DNA of 64,000 nt, taken from positions 62,001-126,000 of the forward strand of contig OZ025756.1 in assembly GCA_964019335.1 (NCBI GenBank), given 5' to 3'. The stretch comes from Diplonema japonicum (lineage: Eukaryota > Euglenozoa > Diplonemea > Diplonemida > Diplonemidae). Below are positions 20,001 through 27,725 of this stretch, one piece after another. Below the pieces are notes generated by a model, which saw only the letters and a program-made list of their open reading frames with translations, did not search any database and had not been told where the DNA came from. Position numbers and translations under genes: made by a program. Each line of letters begins with the position of its first letter. Position 1 is the stretch's first letter.

Positions 20001-20830
20001 ATGAACACAGCCTCATGCGGAAGGTTGAGAATGTCAGCTAGCTGCTGGCGAACAACCTTAATAGGAGTGTCACTCCTAAACTCGTGTTTCCAGATAACAC
20101 GGCTATAGTGTTTGAAGACCAGTTCGGTTTTCTCTACTAGAGGAGGAATACGCGGGTTCTCAAGTGTGTCAAGCGGGACACTATTGTCCTTGCTGGTGTA
20201 GCACTTCGATTTAACAGACGTCTGGAGCGTTGAAACGTAAAATGTGTGCGTCTCTACCCCCCTTGTTATTTGAAAGGGAACAGCGTCGAGCAAGGGTTGG
20301 ACCGCCGCCGAATCTGAGTTCGAATATTTCCCGATTATCTTCAACGCTGTCTCGTCGGTGGGACATTCCATGTAAATCGTAACGATGTTGCATCTGTCGT
20401 TGGTTTTCTTCTGCCGTCCGATTGCCCTTGTATACTGCGTCACATCCAGACCCAATTGTTCCATGGCTTCCGATGTGAAGAACATGAGGACGTCGCTGCA
20501 CTCGCTGTCGGTGAGGGTGTGGCCGGGCTCCAACACGCACTGTATCATTACGACCACGGAGCCCCTTTTATGGCTTTTTCTGTCGCCTTCGCTGCTTGTT
20601 CTCTTGTTCACCGTGGTGTTCGGAAAGGTGTCTTTTATTCGTTTGATGACTTGCTTGACACCGCCTGAGGTGCGGTCGTTGACATAGATGCCTATGTCTT
20701 TGGTATAGGGGTGATTCGACCCGCAGAGGTGAACGAATTTCACCGGGCAACCTGTGACCTGCTGCAAGAAGTTGACCGTCACTCCGTGATCAAGATTGTA
20801 TATCTGCAACACCACTGCATTGGATGCCAT
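17030..20830 (-). CDS. P-loop NTPase with kinesin-light-chain-type TPR array (STAND-like)
   Basis: This is a 1266-residue protein. Residues 1-330 are of unknown type. A Walker A motif (TGPPGSGKMTVIKHF, near 351) opens an NTPase region of about 250 residues. A weak Walker B-like hydrophobic strand (HAFIFGGVRD) and a winged-helix-like stretch follow. From about residue 690 to 1210 there are many TPRs, the last ones of the 42-residue kinesin-light-chain type (HSEVSNTLNNIGLVYK, HPSIATSLNNVGGVYQDMND). The order of unknown N-domain, NTPase and TPR scaffold is that of STAND signalling ATPases, which switch from a closed ADP form to an oligomer. Here that is inferred from architecture only. The C-terminal 60 residues are Pro/Met-rich. 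The ATG follows an A-rich leader downstream of a 40-plus-base pyrimidine tract. Confidence 0.82.
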   Translation of the reverse strand: MASNAVVLQIYNLDHGVTVNFLQQVTGCPVKFVHLCGSNHPYTKDIGIYVNDRTSGGVKQVIKRIKDTFPNTTVNKRTSSEGDRKSHKRGSVVVMIQCVLEPGHTLTDSECSDVLMFFTSEAMEQLGLDVTQYTRAIGRQKKTNDRCNIVTIYMECPTDETALKIIGKYSNSDSAAVQPLLDAVPFQITRGVETHTFYVSTLQTSVKSKCYTSKDNSVPLDTLENPRIPPLVEKTELVFKHYSRVIWKHEFRSDTPIKVVRQQLADILNLPHEAVFIQSGMQSPKEAMLNRRIMDYMFENGVVQIKLKTILRRSTRQPPPRALSNHHQERRKIFADLNKARESAKPVLLTGPPGSGKMTVIKHFLSEEKPNCNIHFISASSSEAIYAGLLDIVRQACIQNQQASDIQAKLEEVREPRDLIDAVFSMIDKGSDHAFIFGGVRDKEDVLPWLETRRRVQIFISGSEDLDIPETAVSNVKCPIFSSAEAVSYTMLEVPTAGLQDVTDLVTSLGTSPYSIESSLILFRSTGVDFTRFAGNRWTPEGVFQARIKSLPSLAIDMLCCASYLSCSLVQFWVLGFFITDASNEKMQSALSACESLGLIAVQEESGATVIRMHRSTAEQLQLALTRTVQERGFTTTITRNKILTRLFTAMPDITEHPEFWEDAVWLLPHAVSALRTRNSEDPKPGLELDFRLKIASCFSLLTKDDSKALEQYYKAEKLASSDDCSLMLFLKQKIGAALTSKADHREALPYYMEALRLTKEMAKDGIQNQDDIAKELYRVAKCHHSLGNLSEAQPYIEESISIYEYTAPKCDGLARCLVIQGLLLSERNDHQKAFVTLDNALTILQKTRHITDPEIVEVSIYLGTVAHRARDFPHAIEYLETAAKHCRPAFKTANKIWADCLYTLADAKQVIGTTTTEYFEEALKLHKRLYPSDHPSILKIKGSIGLCHHKLGDKERALSNMLDACNGMAQTPELAEERATMLMNIAAIYQDKGEPHKAVEFLHTALSVRQQLSDGGENQYIASSLHKLGAAYKDIGDLQKALQYMDQALSMRKRIFGEKHSEVSNTLNNIGLVYKHRSLGDYKKALEYLVGSLKMSRELANEPNHPSIATSLNNVGGVYQDMNDLPQALRYLEEGLAMRKSLYGAVHADVASSKHNLGMAYKAIGSLPKAVELLEDAYLIRKKVFGENHKTSRDSLAAIEATHSEAEVQYARLQHTFNRVLNLPPPNVPRRPVHAQAGVQGVPITVNPVQMPSMLNSFGGLGGLM

Positions 20831-20866
20831 TTTTATTTATTTATTTTTATTCTTCCCAGTCTGGTT

Positions 20867-20897
<31 letters not shown>

Positions 20898-20898
20898 G

Positions 20899-20944
<46 letters not shown>

Positions 20945-20949
20945 GTATC

Positions 20950-21999
20950 TCACGTTATTCGGTTTTTTCTAAATATTTCGGGTGAGAACCTGCCGTGGGG
21001 GTGCGGGCCCAGGGTCTTAACGGCACGGCCTTCTTTTTCCAATACCATCTCGGCCACGGCAAGCCCCGTCGCGGGGCCGTTTAAAATGCCCCAACAGCTG
21101 TGCCCGCACGCGACGAACACCCTGGGACATTTTTCGAGACGCCCTATCGTCGGCCCACTTCCCTCAAATATAGGAAGACAACAACACGCAGACGACACAA
21201 GCGATGCATCAGCAAGGGAGGGCAACATGGACGACGAGATCTTGTGAAGCGACGCAAGGCCTTCTGGCGTAGCGACGAGCTCGTCAGGAGACGCGGGCAA
21301 GCTGTGCTTATCCGACCCTTCATTTGCATGACACACATACACTGACCCATCGGGCCGCGGGTAAATCTCCAAACCACAGTTGCTGAACACTGCTGACGAG
21401 CCCTGCGCTCCTGCGAACTGCACGCCACGATACACAGCTGAGCAATGCTGCTCATCCCATGTTCGTTCTGGGAACGCATAGTGCTCGTTGAACCATCGCT
21501 GAAGCAGGTGGCTCCACGCACCGAGCGCTACCACACATTTACTGTATTTTAAGGTTTTTCCTGAAGCGAGTTCTACGCAGGAAGACTTCCAGTTTACGTT
21601 TGTTACCGTGTCTATGTGAATGAGGTCGGCTGCTTTGGACAGGTATTCGGTTAAGTTTTTTGGGTACACCTGTTTGCAGTTTGGTTCACCGTCGAACTGG
21701 GTGTAGTCCTCGTGGACTGCCGTGAGGGGTCGGTACCCAAGGTCGGTGCCATTTGCGCCTGCTTCGTCTTGTAGCTCGCTGTGCATTGTGTAGGACAGCC
21801 TGACGAGGTCTTTGCACCTGCCTGAGTCCGACCAGGTTTTTGCCAGGAACCCGCCGGCCTTCCCGCTGCTGTGGGCCGCGATGCGTGATCGTTCGATGAT
21901 GTGGATTTCGGTGTTATCATCCACGCCAAGCTTCTTCAAATAGTACACTGTTGCCGTACCTACGATCCCACCACCGAGTATCAAGATCGGGTCCGGCAT
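20950..21999 (-). CDS. FAD-dependent oxidoreductase, D-amino-acid-oxidase fold
   Basis: Starting at MPDPILILGGGIVG gives 349 residues. The longer frame upstream is low-complexity Lys/Phe from homopolymers, so it is rejected. The N-terminal dinucleotide-binding motif GGGIVGTATVYYL, an acidic end of beta-2 (IHIIERS) and H-S-S-G-K-A-G-G-F-L-A are typical of the DAO superfamily, close to the yeast Tda3/FOXRED-like group. Near the C-terminus VACGHSCWGILNGPATGLAVAEM is the second FAD-contact region. The substrate cannot be read from sequence. No targeting peptide is obvious. It lies only about 120 bases downstream of the TPR-NTPase gene in genomic coordinates, on the same strand. Confidence 0.85.
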   Translation of the reverse strand: MPDPILILGGGIVGTATVYYLKKLGVDDNTEIHIIERSRIAAHSSGKAGGFLAKTWSDSGRCKDLVRLSYTMHSELQDEAGANGTDLGYRPLTAVHEDYTQFDGEPNCKQVYPKNLTEYLSKAADLIHIDTVTNVNWKSSCVELASGKTLKYSKCVVALGAWSHLLQRWFNEHYAFPERTWDEQHCSAVYRGVQFAGAQGSSAVFSNCGLEIYPRPDGSVYVCHANEGSDKHSLPASPDELVATPEGLASLHKISSSMLPSLADASLVSSACCCLPIFEGSGPTIGRLEKCPRVFVACGHSCWGILNGPATGLAVAEMVLEKEGRAVKTLGPHPHGRFSPEIFRKNRIT

Positions 22000-22495
22000 G
22001 GGGGGGTTTTTTTTTTCTTTTTTTTTTTTCTTGAGAAGCTTTTTTCGGGTGAAGAAAAAAAAAAAAAAAAAAAAAAAAAACAGAAGGGATAGAATCATTA
22101 AAATCAAAGATAACAGGGGGGGGGGGGGGGGGTGCATGTTCGCTTTTCTTTTTTTTTTTTTTGGATCCAGCAAAACAAGAAAAAAAAGCCATCCTCAGCG
22201 TTTTTTTTTTTTTTTTTTTAGGGTGTTTTTTTTTTGTGGAGAATCTGCCAGCCGATTGAGACGATGAACGCAGACCACAAGTGGGTGCTACACGAGTGCT
22301 TTTTTTTCTTTTCCTTTCAAATAATCCGGGGGGGGGGGATTGGCCCGTCGTAGACGGCGCCAAAAAAAAAAAAAAAAAAAATCCAAAAAAAAAAATGAAA
22401 TCTAAAACAACAAAAAAAAAAAAAAAAAAAAAAAAAGAAGAATGTTGTTTGGGCATTCTTTCTATTTTTCTTTTCTCACTTTTAACCCGTATAAA

Positions 22496-22542
<47 letters not shown>

Positions 22543-22564
22543 ACTCATTAATTCCTCCCCCTCC
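22000..22564. other. Homopolymer-rich spacer between oxidoreductase and ubiquilin genes
   Basis: It consists mainly of A, T and G runs. On the minus strand a T run ends in TTCACCCGAAAAAAG and CTCAAG before an A-rich leader into the oxidoreductase ATG. No other gene is seen. Confidence 0.5.
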
Positions 22565-24258
22565 TCACATAGGCGATTGGAGTAGCCTTTCAATGGCAAT
22601 GTGCACGTTACCCCCACACTGCTGCAGCACCTGGAGATTCGCCTCCTCGTTGGGGAAGCCCATCTCGGTCATGGACTGGAGTTGCTCAGCGTACCTCTCC
22701 CTGGGAGGCCGCGAGTCGGTTTGTGGAGCAGCACCACCAGCACCACCCATCCCCATGCCCATGAACGGATTCGGGGCTGCCCCACCAGCACCCCCTGCAC
22801 CAGCACCCCCCATATTTTGCATCATCATTTGCATCATCTAGGTGGGGGTTTTTTTTTGTACACCCCTCTTCTTCTTCCCACTCATACCTCAGGTGTCATC
22901 ATCGAGCCGAACGGGTTCCCTCCAGCACCAGCACCAGCACCAGCACCGGCTTGCGCCCCCGATTCCGCTAAGGTTTTTTTTTTTTTTTTTTTGTATGAAT
23001 AATGAATTGTTATTGCTAAAAAGAGTAGTGGTAGCATTGTTGGGCTTATCCTTCTACAGGTTAACCCCCGGCTGTGCACAAACAAAGAAAAAAAAAAAAA
23101 AGAAATGTCGGTTGCCATCCCCTTCGAAGGCGAAAAGCTCGAACTGCTTACAGCGACGAAGTACCCTCTCCACGAGGAGAAGGATCCGGCCACAGACGAA
23201 AGCATATTCCTTGAGTGCGAGAAGAATCACAGCTCAGGATATATAATTGCTGTCACTGCGGCAGGGTGGGCTCCCTCCCTGCCTTTGGGCCGTACAGATT
23301 AATGGCGAGGAGACGGTGGTCATCCCAACTTCTTCCCAGAAAGCTCCTGTTCCCCCGGAAGTATGCACTCCACTAGCAAGAACTCCTTAATTTTAAAAGG
23401 TTTTTTTTTTGTTCCTTCTCATCACTCCACCCTACAACAAGGACACAGCAACGTAAGAGAACGAAGAGCGGCGGGGCGACGGTGACGGCGGGAGCTTCAA
23501 CGTGGGAAGGCAGAAAAGTTTGAGTGTTGGCATCCCCCCCCCCCAAAAAAAGGCATACCAGGAGCACCTGCACCAGCACCGGCACCGCCCATGTTACCCA
23601 TCATCTGCAGGGCCTGCTGGATCACAGCAGGGTTTGAGAGCATTTGCCTCATTTCAGGCGACATATTTTGAAGCATCGGGTGGCTCTCCATGAAGCCAGG
23701 CTGCTGCATCATGTTGGCCATCATCTGCTGCATCATAGGGTTCTGGGCCATCTGGGAGATGTTCTGCATTTCTTGGGGGCTCATGTTGGGCATGCCACCC
23801 ATACCGCCCATTCCTCCCATCCCGCCCATGCCTCCCATCCCTCCCATTCCAGCACCCATACCGCCCATACCACCGCCTGCAAACATACTGGCAAAGGGGT
23901 TAGCATTTGGGTCAGCCATGGGGTTCGGGGTTGCGTCAGTTGTAGCTGTAGCTGTAGGGGCGGGGGTGGTGGCGGTAGGGGCAGGTGCTGGGGTTTCTTC
24001 AGCTGGTTTTTCTTCGCCAGGTGCCGCTTTCTTAGCGCCCCTTACCATATGCACCGCGTGGCCATCTTGCACACCAATATCCTTGAGGACCTGGTCGTCC
24101 TTAAGGACCTTTCCCCTGTAAATCACCCTCTGACAGTCTGCAGGCACCTCAGACTCCTTCTCGATATTGTTCTTGAGCTGCTCCACGGTCCACTCGGGGT
24201 CCACATCCTTCAGGTCGTAGTTACGGTTGCTAGTCTTCAACACTAATGAAATCGGCAT
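22565..24258 (-). CDS. Ubiquilin/Dsk2-like shuttle protein, three exons
   Basis: Exons 24258-23559, 22967-22888 and 22837-22565 join in frame (700, 80 and 273 bases including the stop) to a 350-residue protein. Introns are GTATGC...CCTTAG (591 bases, phase 1) and GTATGA...ACCTAG (50 bases, phase 0). Residues 1-75 are a ubiquitin-like domain (EWTVEQLKNNIEKES, then V-I-Y-R-G-K-V-L-K-D-D). A Gly/Met-rich linker and an STI1-type region (NPMMQQMMANMMQQPGFMES) follow. The C-terminus is a UBA domain (QLQSMTEMGFPNEEANLQVL). Ubiquilins carry ubiquitinated clients to the proteasome. This one is shorter than animal forms but has all three modules. The start is the ATG reached from an A-only leader. It is the only gene in the window with visible cis-introns. 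Confidence 0.9.
22838..22887 (-). other. Ubiquilin intron 2 (50 bases, GT-AG)
   Basis: On the minus strand it begins GTATGAGTGGG and ends CCCCACCTAG. It has phase 0 between P-E and M-M-Q. Removing it joins two frames that each end or start abruptly there. Confidence 0.85.
22995..23092 (-). repeat. Short dispersed repeat inside ubiquilin intron 1
   Basis: This is the reverse-oriented copy of 15917-16016, with only a few mismatches over about 95 bases (TGTGCACAGCCGGGGGTTAA on the minus strand). It sits between a T run and an A run. Confidence 0.75.
23105..23302 (+). other. Antisense open frame in ubiquilin intron 1, coding-like but unproven
   Basis: The frame encodes 65 residues starting MSVAIPFEGEKLELLTATKY. 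Its first about 52 residues look like real protein (mixed composition, no homopolymer bias), and it starts just after an A run, as real genes here do. A second coding-looking block (NGEETVVIPTSSQKAPVPPE) lies at about 23302-23366 in another frame. It may be a fragment of a gene carried in with the insertion. I do not recognise the family. Confidence 0.3.
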
Positions 24259-24360
24259 TTTTTTTTTTTTTTTTTTTTTTTTTTCTCTCACTTTTTTTTT
24301 TTTTTTTTTTCAAAGCAATGAAGCAACTGGAATAACAACAACGAGGAGGGGGAAAACGTC
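24259..24360 (-). promoter_or_regulatory. Ubiquilin upstream: pyrimidine tract, CCAG acceptor, oligo(A) leader
   Basis: The minus strand shows TTTTCCCCCTCCTCGTTG, then TTATTCCAG (AG at 24328-24327), then a 68-base leader that is mostly two A runs and ends directly in AAATG. It illustrates the leader type seen across the window. Confidence 0.5.
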
Positions 24361-24467
24361 AAAATTCGAAGGAAAAAAAAAAAAAAAAAAAAAAAAACGA
24401 AAACAAAGGGTAGGGCATCCTTATAGGGACCGCCATTCGATGGTGCCGCACACGGAAAGTGTTGTGT

Positions 24468-24503
<36 letters not shown>

Positions 24504-24590
24504 CCCTCTTGAGGAAAGAAATCAGGCACAGGCCACTCTGAAAAAGTGGACATCACCGTTGCCAACCAGTAAAAAACAGCTATTTATTAA

Positions 24591-24724
24591 GTGAAAATAA
24601 GATAGCATTATTTCACGCGTGGTGGCAGGGGGTTTAACGAGTAGGGATCCTAGTTCACGAGCGATCCCGAACTAATATCCCGTTTACTTCACTCGCTGCG
24701 CTCGTGAAGTGCTCTTATTTTCAC
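24591..24724. repeat. Small inverted-repeat element
   Basis: GTGAAAATAAGA (24591-24602) is matched exactly by its complement TCTTATTTTCAC (24713-24724). A further internal hairpin (CTTCAC...GTGAAG) lies between them. It is non-coding and MITE-like. Confidence 0.5.
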
Positions 24725-24747
24725 TAATACGTTGTTTTATTTAACAA

Positions 24748-25246
24748 GAGCCGGGTTTGAAAGGGTGGGAGGTTACAGGGTTACAACAAGTGAAAAGTGG
24801 GATTGGGTTACAGGGTGTGAGAGATACACCGTCGCTAAATTTCAGTTTGTGCGACTTTGGTCCAAACATGCAAGCTGCATATGCCTGACGCACTATGTTG
24901 TTGCTGAATTTCATTGCCAGATACTCTTTCATTTGTTCCTGACTAAATACCGAAGCTTTTTTTCACCTCATGGCCTTCTTCAAAAGAAGTGCAACCCTGG
25001 GAAAGCTCTGCATTTTTTTTACCGAAGTTTCGTTGGATGATGGCGTTGATCTTGCTGTAACTAGCCCTAAACCTAGGTGGAATAGGTGAAATTAGGCCCA
25101 GGAGTGAAATAATGTTACATTATTTCACGCTCGAACATTATTTCACACTCCTGGGCCTAATTCAAGGTAAACTGGGAGTGAAAATAAAGCTGGGAGTGAC
25201 ATAAAGTAAAATATTATTTTCACTCCCACCCTTGAAAACCCGGCTC
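24748..25246. repeat. 499-bp element with 24-bp terminal inverted repeats
   Basis: The left end GAGCCGGGTTTGAAAGGGTG (continuing GGAG) pairs with the right end CTCCCACCCTTGAAAACCCG (continuing GCTC), with about two mismatches. The interior has no credible gene. Its right third holds two nested palindromes (25090-25162 and 25173-25229). It is likely a non-autonomous DNA transposon. A target duplication is not obvious. Confidence 0.6.
25090..25162. repeat. Long palindrome inside the 499-bp element
   Basis: AATTAGGCCCAGGAGTGAAA (to 25115) is matched by TTTCACACTCCTGGGCCTAATT ending at 25162. The central part repeats the GTGAAATAATGT motif in inverted form. It could extrude as a cruciform. Confidence 0.65.
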
Positions 25247-25350
25247 GAGTTATATAAAAAAAAGGAAAAAAAAAAAAAAAAAAAAAAGAACTGAATTTTG
25301 TAGAGGTGGGAAGAAAAAAAATAAAAATAAAAATAAATAACAACAACTAA

Positions 25351-25611
25351 CCGTATTTGGACTTAATGTGGAACGAAAAGTACTTGCAAAACAAGGTTTG
25401 AAAAACCAACTTTTTTTTTTCCAACTTTTTCGAAAAAGCGCTAAATTCTTTTTTGGTTCTTGGACACCAGGACCAGGCTCTAAGAAAACTAAAAAATACT
25501 AATTTGGAAACGGAAATAAATATTAAGCACACAACACCGGCGGAAATCTTTGGAATCTTTGGACAACTCCCCCTCCCCTCCCTCCCCGTTCCATATTAAG
25601 TCCAAGTACGG
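25351..25611. repeat. MITE-like element, copy 1 (TIR CCGTATTTGGACTTAAT)
   Basis: The left end CCGTATTTGGACTTAATGTG (to GGAACG) is inverted at the right end CGTTCCATATTAAGTCCAAG (to TACGG), with two mismatches. It is 261 bp and non-coding. The same terminal repeat bounds 27380-27570. Confidence 0.7.
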
Positions 25612-25673
25612 GATACTTTTTTTTTTTTTTTTTTTGTTTCATAAGTGCCGTGTAAAGGGATGTGAAAGGCGAA

Positions 25674-25707
<34 letters not shown>

Positions 25708-25727
25708 AGAAATCCCCGCTCTCCCCT

Positions 25728-26387
25728 TCAGTAATATGAACGCGTAGGGCTACCATGCCCTTGTGTACAGAAATCACAGTATTGCACCAAAGCTCCGTGC
25801 TGGCAGAGGCCTTGGTTGCGGTGATGATCCCTCAGCTCGGCCCACGGGGTGGAACCGGAAGCCACGACAGGCTGGGTGACAGGGGGAGCTGCCTGAGTGT
25901 ACACATACATAGGGGTACTTATCTGCTGATGCTGCTGCTGCTGCTGCTGCCTCTGTGCGGACATTCGGTCAACATCAGTCTTGTAGCTCTGAAGCCAGGC
26001 AAGGAGCCGTGCCGAAGTCATATCGTAACGGGGAAACGTTCGCAAGTAATCCATAAAGTGGTTAGCACAGATTGAACATGGCAGGCTTGGGGCAATCTGC
26101 GAGAAACCGGAATAAATCTGCTCGGCCACGTCTCCGCTCACAGGGTCTTGCAGCGCCCCCGCGGTATCGAAAAGTGCCTTCCACAAGGGTTTCGACCATT
26201 TCCATTGAGCAGGGTCTGTAGTGGTCAGAACTTGGTGGTATTCTGCAAAACCTGCTCGCATGACCTCTATGGGGTCAGCTGTCCCTGCTCCCCACCCGTA
26301 CCTGTCTCCCCTGTAAGGGCTCGCTGCATGCTGTTCTCCCGTGGCCCAATTTCGCCACCTAGGCGGGCTGCCATATCTTATTGACAT
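25728..26387 (-). CDS. Erv1/Alr-like thiol oxidase domain protein
   Basis: The start at MSIRYGS gives 219 residues. Upstream codons are homopolymer-derived and lie beyond a splice acceptor. The core W-S-K-P-L-W-K-A-L-F...LPCSICANHFMDYLRTFP...LLAWLQSYKTDV fits the Erv1/Alr fold: a Trp/His helix, then the redox C-x-x-C, then a final helix. The usual H-N-x-V-N flavin-contact motif is replaced by Y-K-T-D-V, and the 'H' of the W..LH motif is F-D. FAD binding may therefore be lost. A Gln-rich stretch from CTG/CAG repeats (about 25930-25955) and a second C-x-x-C (Y-C-D-F-C) near the C-terminus follow. It is not a standard mitochondrial Erv1, and its role is unclear. Confidence 0.6.
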   Translation of the reverse strand: MSIRYGSPPRWRNWATGEQHAASPYRGDRYGWGAGTADPIEVMRAGFAEYHQVLTTTDPAQWKWSKPLWKALFDTAGALQDPVSGDVAEQIYSGFSQIAPSLPCSICANHFMDYLRTFPRYDMTSARLLAWLQSYKTDVDRMSAQRQQQQQQHQQISTPMYVYTQAAPPVTQPVVASGSTPWAELRDHHRNQGLCQHGALVQYCDFCTQGHGSPTRSYY

Positions 26388-26394
26388 CAGCCTG

Positions 26395-26445
26395 CTGTAA
26401 AAAGTATTAGCAATGTGACGAAAAAAAAAAAAAAAAAAAAAAGAA
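26395..26445 (-). promoter_or_regulatory. Polypyrimidine tract and ACAG acceptor upstream of the Erv-like gene
   Basis: The minus strand reads a run of about 22 T, then CGTCACATTGCTAATACTTT, TTACAG (AG at 26396-26395), then 7 bases to the ATG. TGCTAAT resembles a branch-point sequence. The 7-base leader length equals that of the gene at 10202-11965. Confidence 0.6.
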
Positions 26446-26544
26446 AACACACTGTTAACATAAAGTTGCAAACTATCATATGCTGTGCGTCTTGTAATAC
26501 AATAGAGAAAAAAGAAGGGGGAAAAAAAAAAAAAGAAAAAGAAG

Positions 26545-26580
<36 letters not shown>

Positions 26581-26703
26581 TCGGTAGGTATTTCGTGCAC
26601 ACGGTACTAATCCTGAGATAAGTACTGCATGGTACCACTACTCTTTTTTTTTTTTTTTTTTTTTTTTGTTCTTACAAGAAACTGAGCAGTATTTGCCCAA
26701 ATA

Positions 26704-26736
<33 letters not shown>

Positions 26737-26980
26737 AAAAGAAAAAAAAGAAAGAGGAGGGAGTAGCCCACACCTCCGGCCTAACTTATCAAAAAGAACA
26801 AGGGTGCATAGTTACAAGGTTTGGGAAAAAATTCACTATGATAGGAACGAAGTGGTTAGCAACGGCCCGCAAAAAAAAAAGAAACTCAAAAGAAAAAGAG
26901 GAGCAGGTTAAAAAAAAAAAAAATAATATGCATATAGTTATAAAATCATTTTTTGAAAGATACATATTTGTAACAAAAAA

Positions 26981-27022
<42 letters not shown>

Positions 27023-27379
27023 AGAAAATAAACTTAAAAGACGTGCTGTAATTCCTTTCCCCCTACCAGCCCGCCGGGGGAGGGGGAAAAAACAGGAAAT
27101 AAAAAGAGCTGTTTCCCCCCCTTATTTTCAGGGGTTTTTCTTTTTTTTAATTTTTTTTTTTTATAGTGATAATTACAAAATAACACGTGTTCAGCCGTGG
27201 GCCCTCAGCTGAGCAGAACCAGCTGGGGTATGGAGATTGCGTACGAAAGCGCAGGGAGCTCAAAAAAAGGGTCTGCATACCTCTTACACGATTGGCCACC
27301 CCCCTAGAGTGCAGAGGGAAAAGAAAGAAAAAAAAAAAAAAGAAAGAAAAAAAAAAAAAGAACAAATAAATTTAGAATA
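26446..27379. other. Homopolymer-rich intergenic DNA
   Basis: Runs of A and T alternate. A partial copy of the short dispersed repeat (ATAAGTACTGCATGGTACCA then CTACTCTTTTTT) lies at about 26613-26650. I see no gene. Confidence 0.45.
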
Positions 27380-27570
27380 CCGTATTTGGCCTTAATATGG
27401 AAGCGAAAAAAAAAAAAATCTTTCTCGAGACAGAAAAAAAAAAAAAAAAAAGTTTGAAATGAATTAATTATAGAATTTCTTTGGTTCCGTTGGAGAACCG
27501 AATTTCGAACATTTTTGGCTTCTTTAAAAAGTTTTTTACCCCCTTCGTTCCATATTAAGTACACATTCGG
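27380..27570. repeat. MITE-like element, copy 2, with TA target duplication
   Basis: CCGTATTTGGCCTTAATATG at the left and CGTTCCATATTAAGTACACA then TTCGG at the right are inverted versions of the ends of 25351-25611. TA flanks both ends (27378-27379 and 27571-27572), as in Tc1/mariner-type insertions. It is 191 bp, with a different interior from copy 1. Confidence 0.7.
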
Positions 27571-27725
27571 TAGAAGTAAAGAACGGAAAAGAAGAATAGA
27601 AGGGAGGAAGCATTTCTTAGAGACCAAAAAAAAAAAAAAAAAAAAAAACCCTTTATTTAATATTAGTTTAATATTAGGTCTCTAAAATATTTTTGATGTA
27701 CTTTTTTACTAGAAAAAAAAAAAAC

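Larger units (their letters stand above)
22968..23558 (-). other. Ubiquilin intron 1 (591 bases, GT-AG), carrying a dispersed repeat
   Basis: On the minus strand it begins GTATGCC and ends AAACCTTAG. It has phase 1 and rebuilds an Ala codon. It contains a full copy of the short dispersed repeat (22995-23092) and an antisense open frame (23105-23302), so it has grown by insertion compared with intron 2. Both introns begin GTATG. Confidence 0.82.

Noticed and set aside
22000-22173. N-terminal extension of the FAD oxidoreductase frame
   Set aside because: The added residues are Lys/Phe/Pro runs from homopolymers upstream of the likely acceptor; the Met at 21999 directly precedes the FAD-binding strand.
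23497-23558. Ubiquilin exon 1 read straight through to a stop in Gly/Cys-rich sequence
   Set aside because: Read-through would truncate the protein before its UBA domain. The GT-AG junction restores frame precisely into the Gly-Ala-rich exon 2 and the UBA exon 3.
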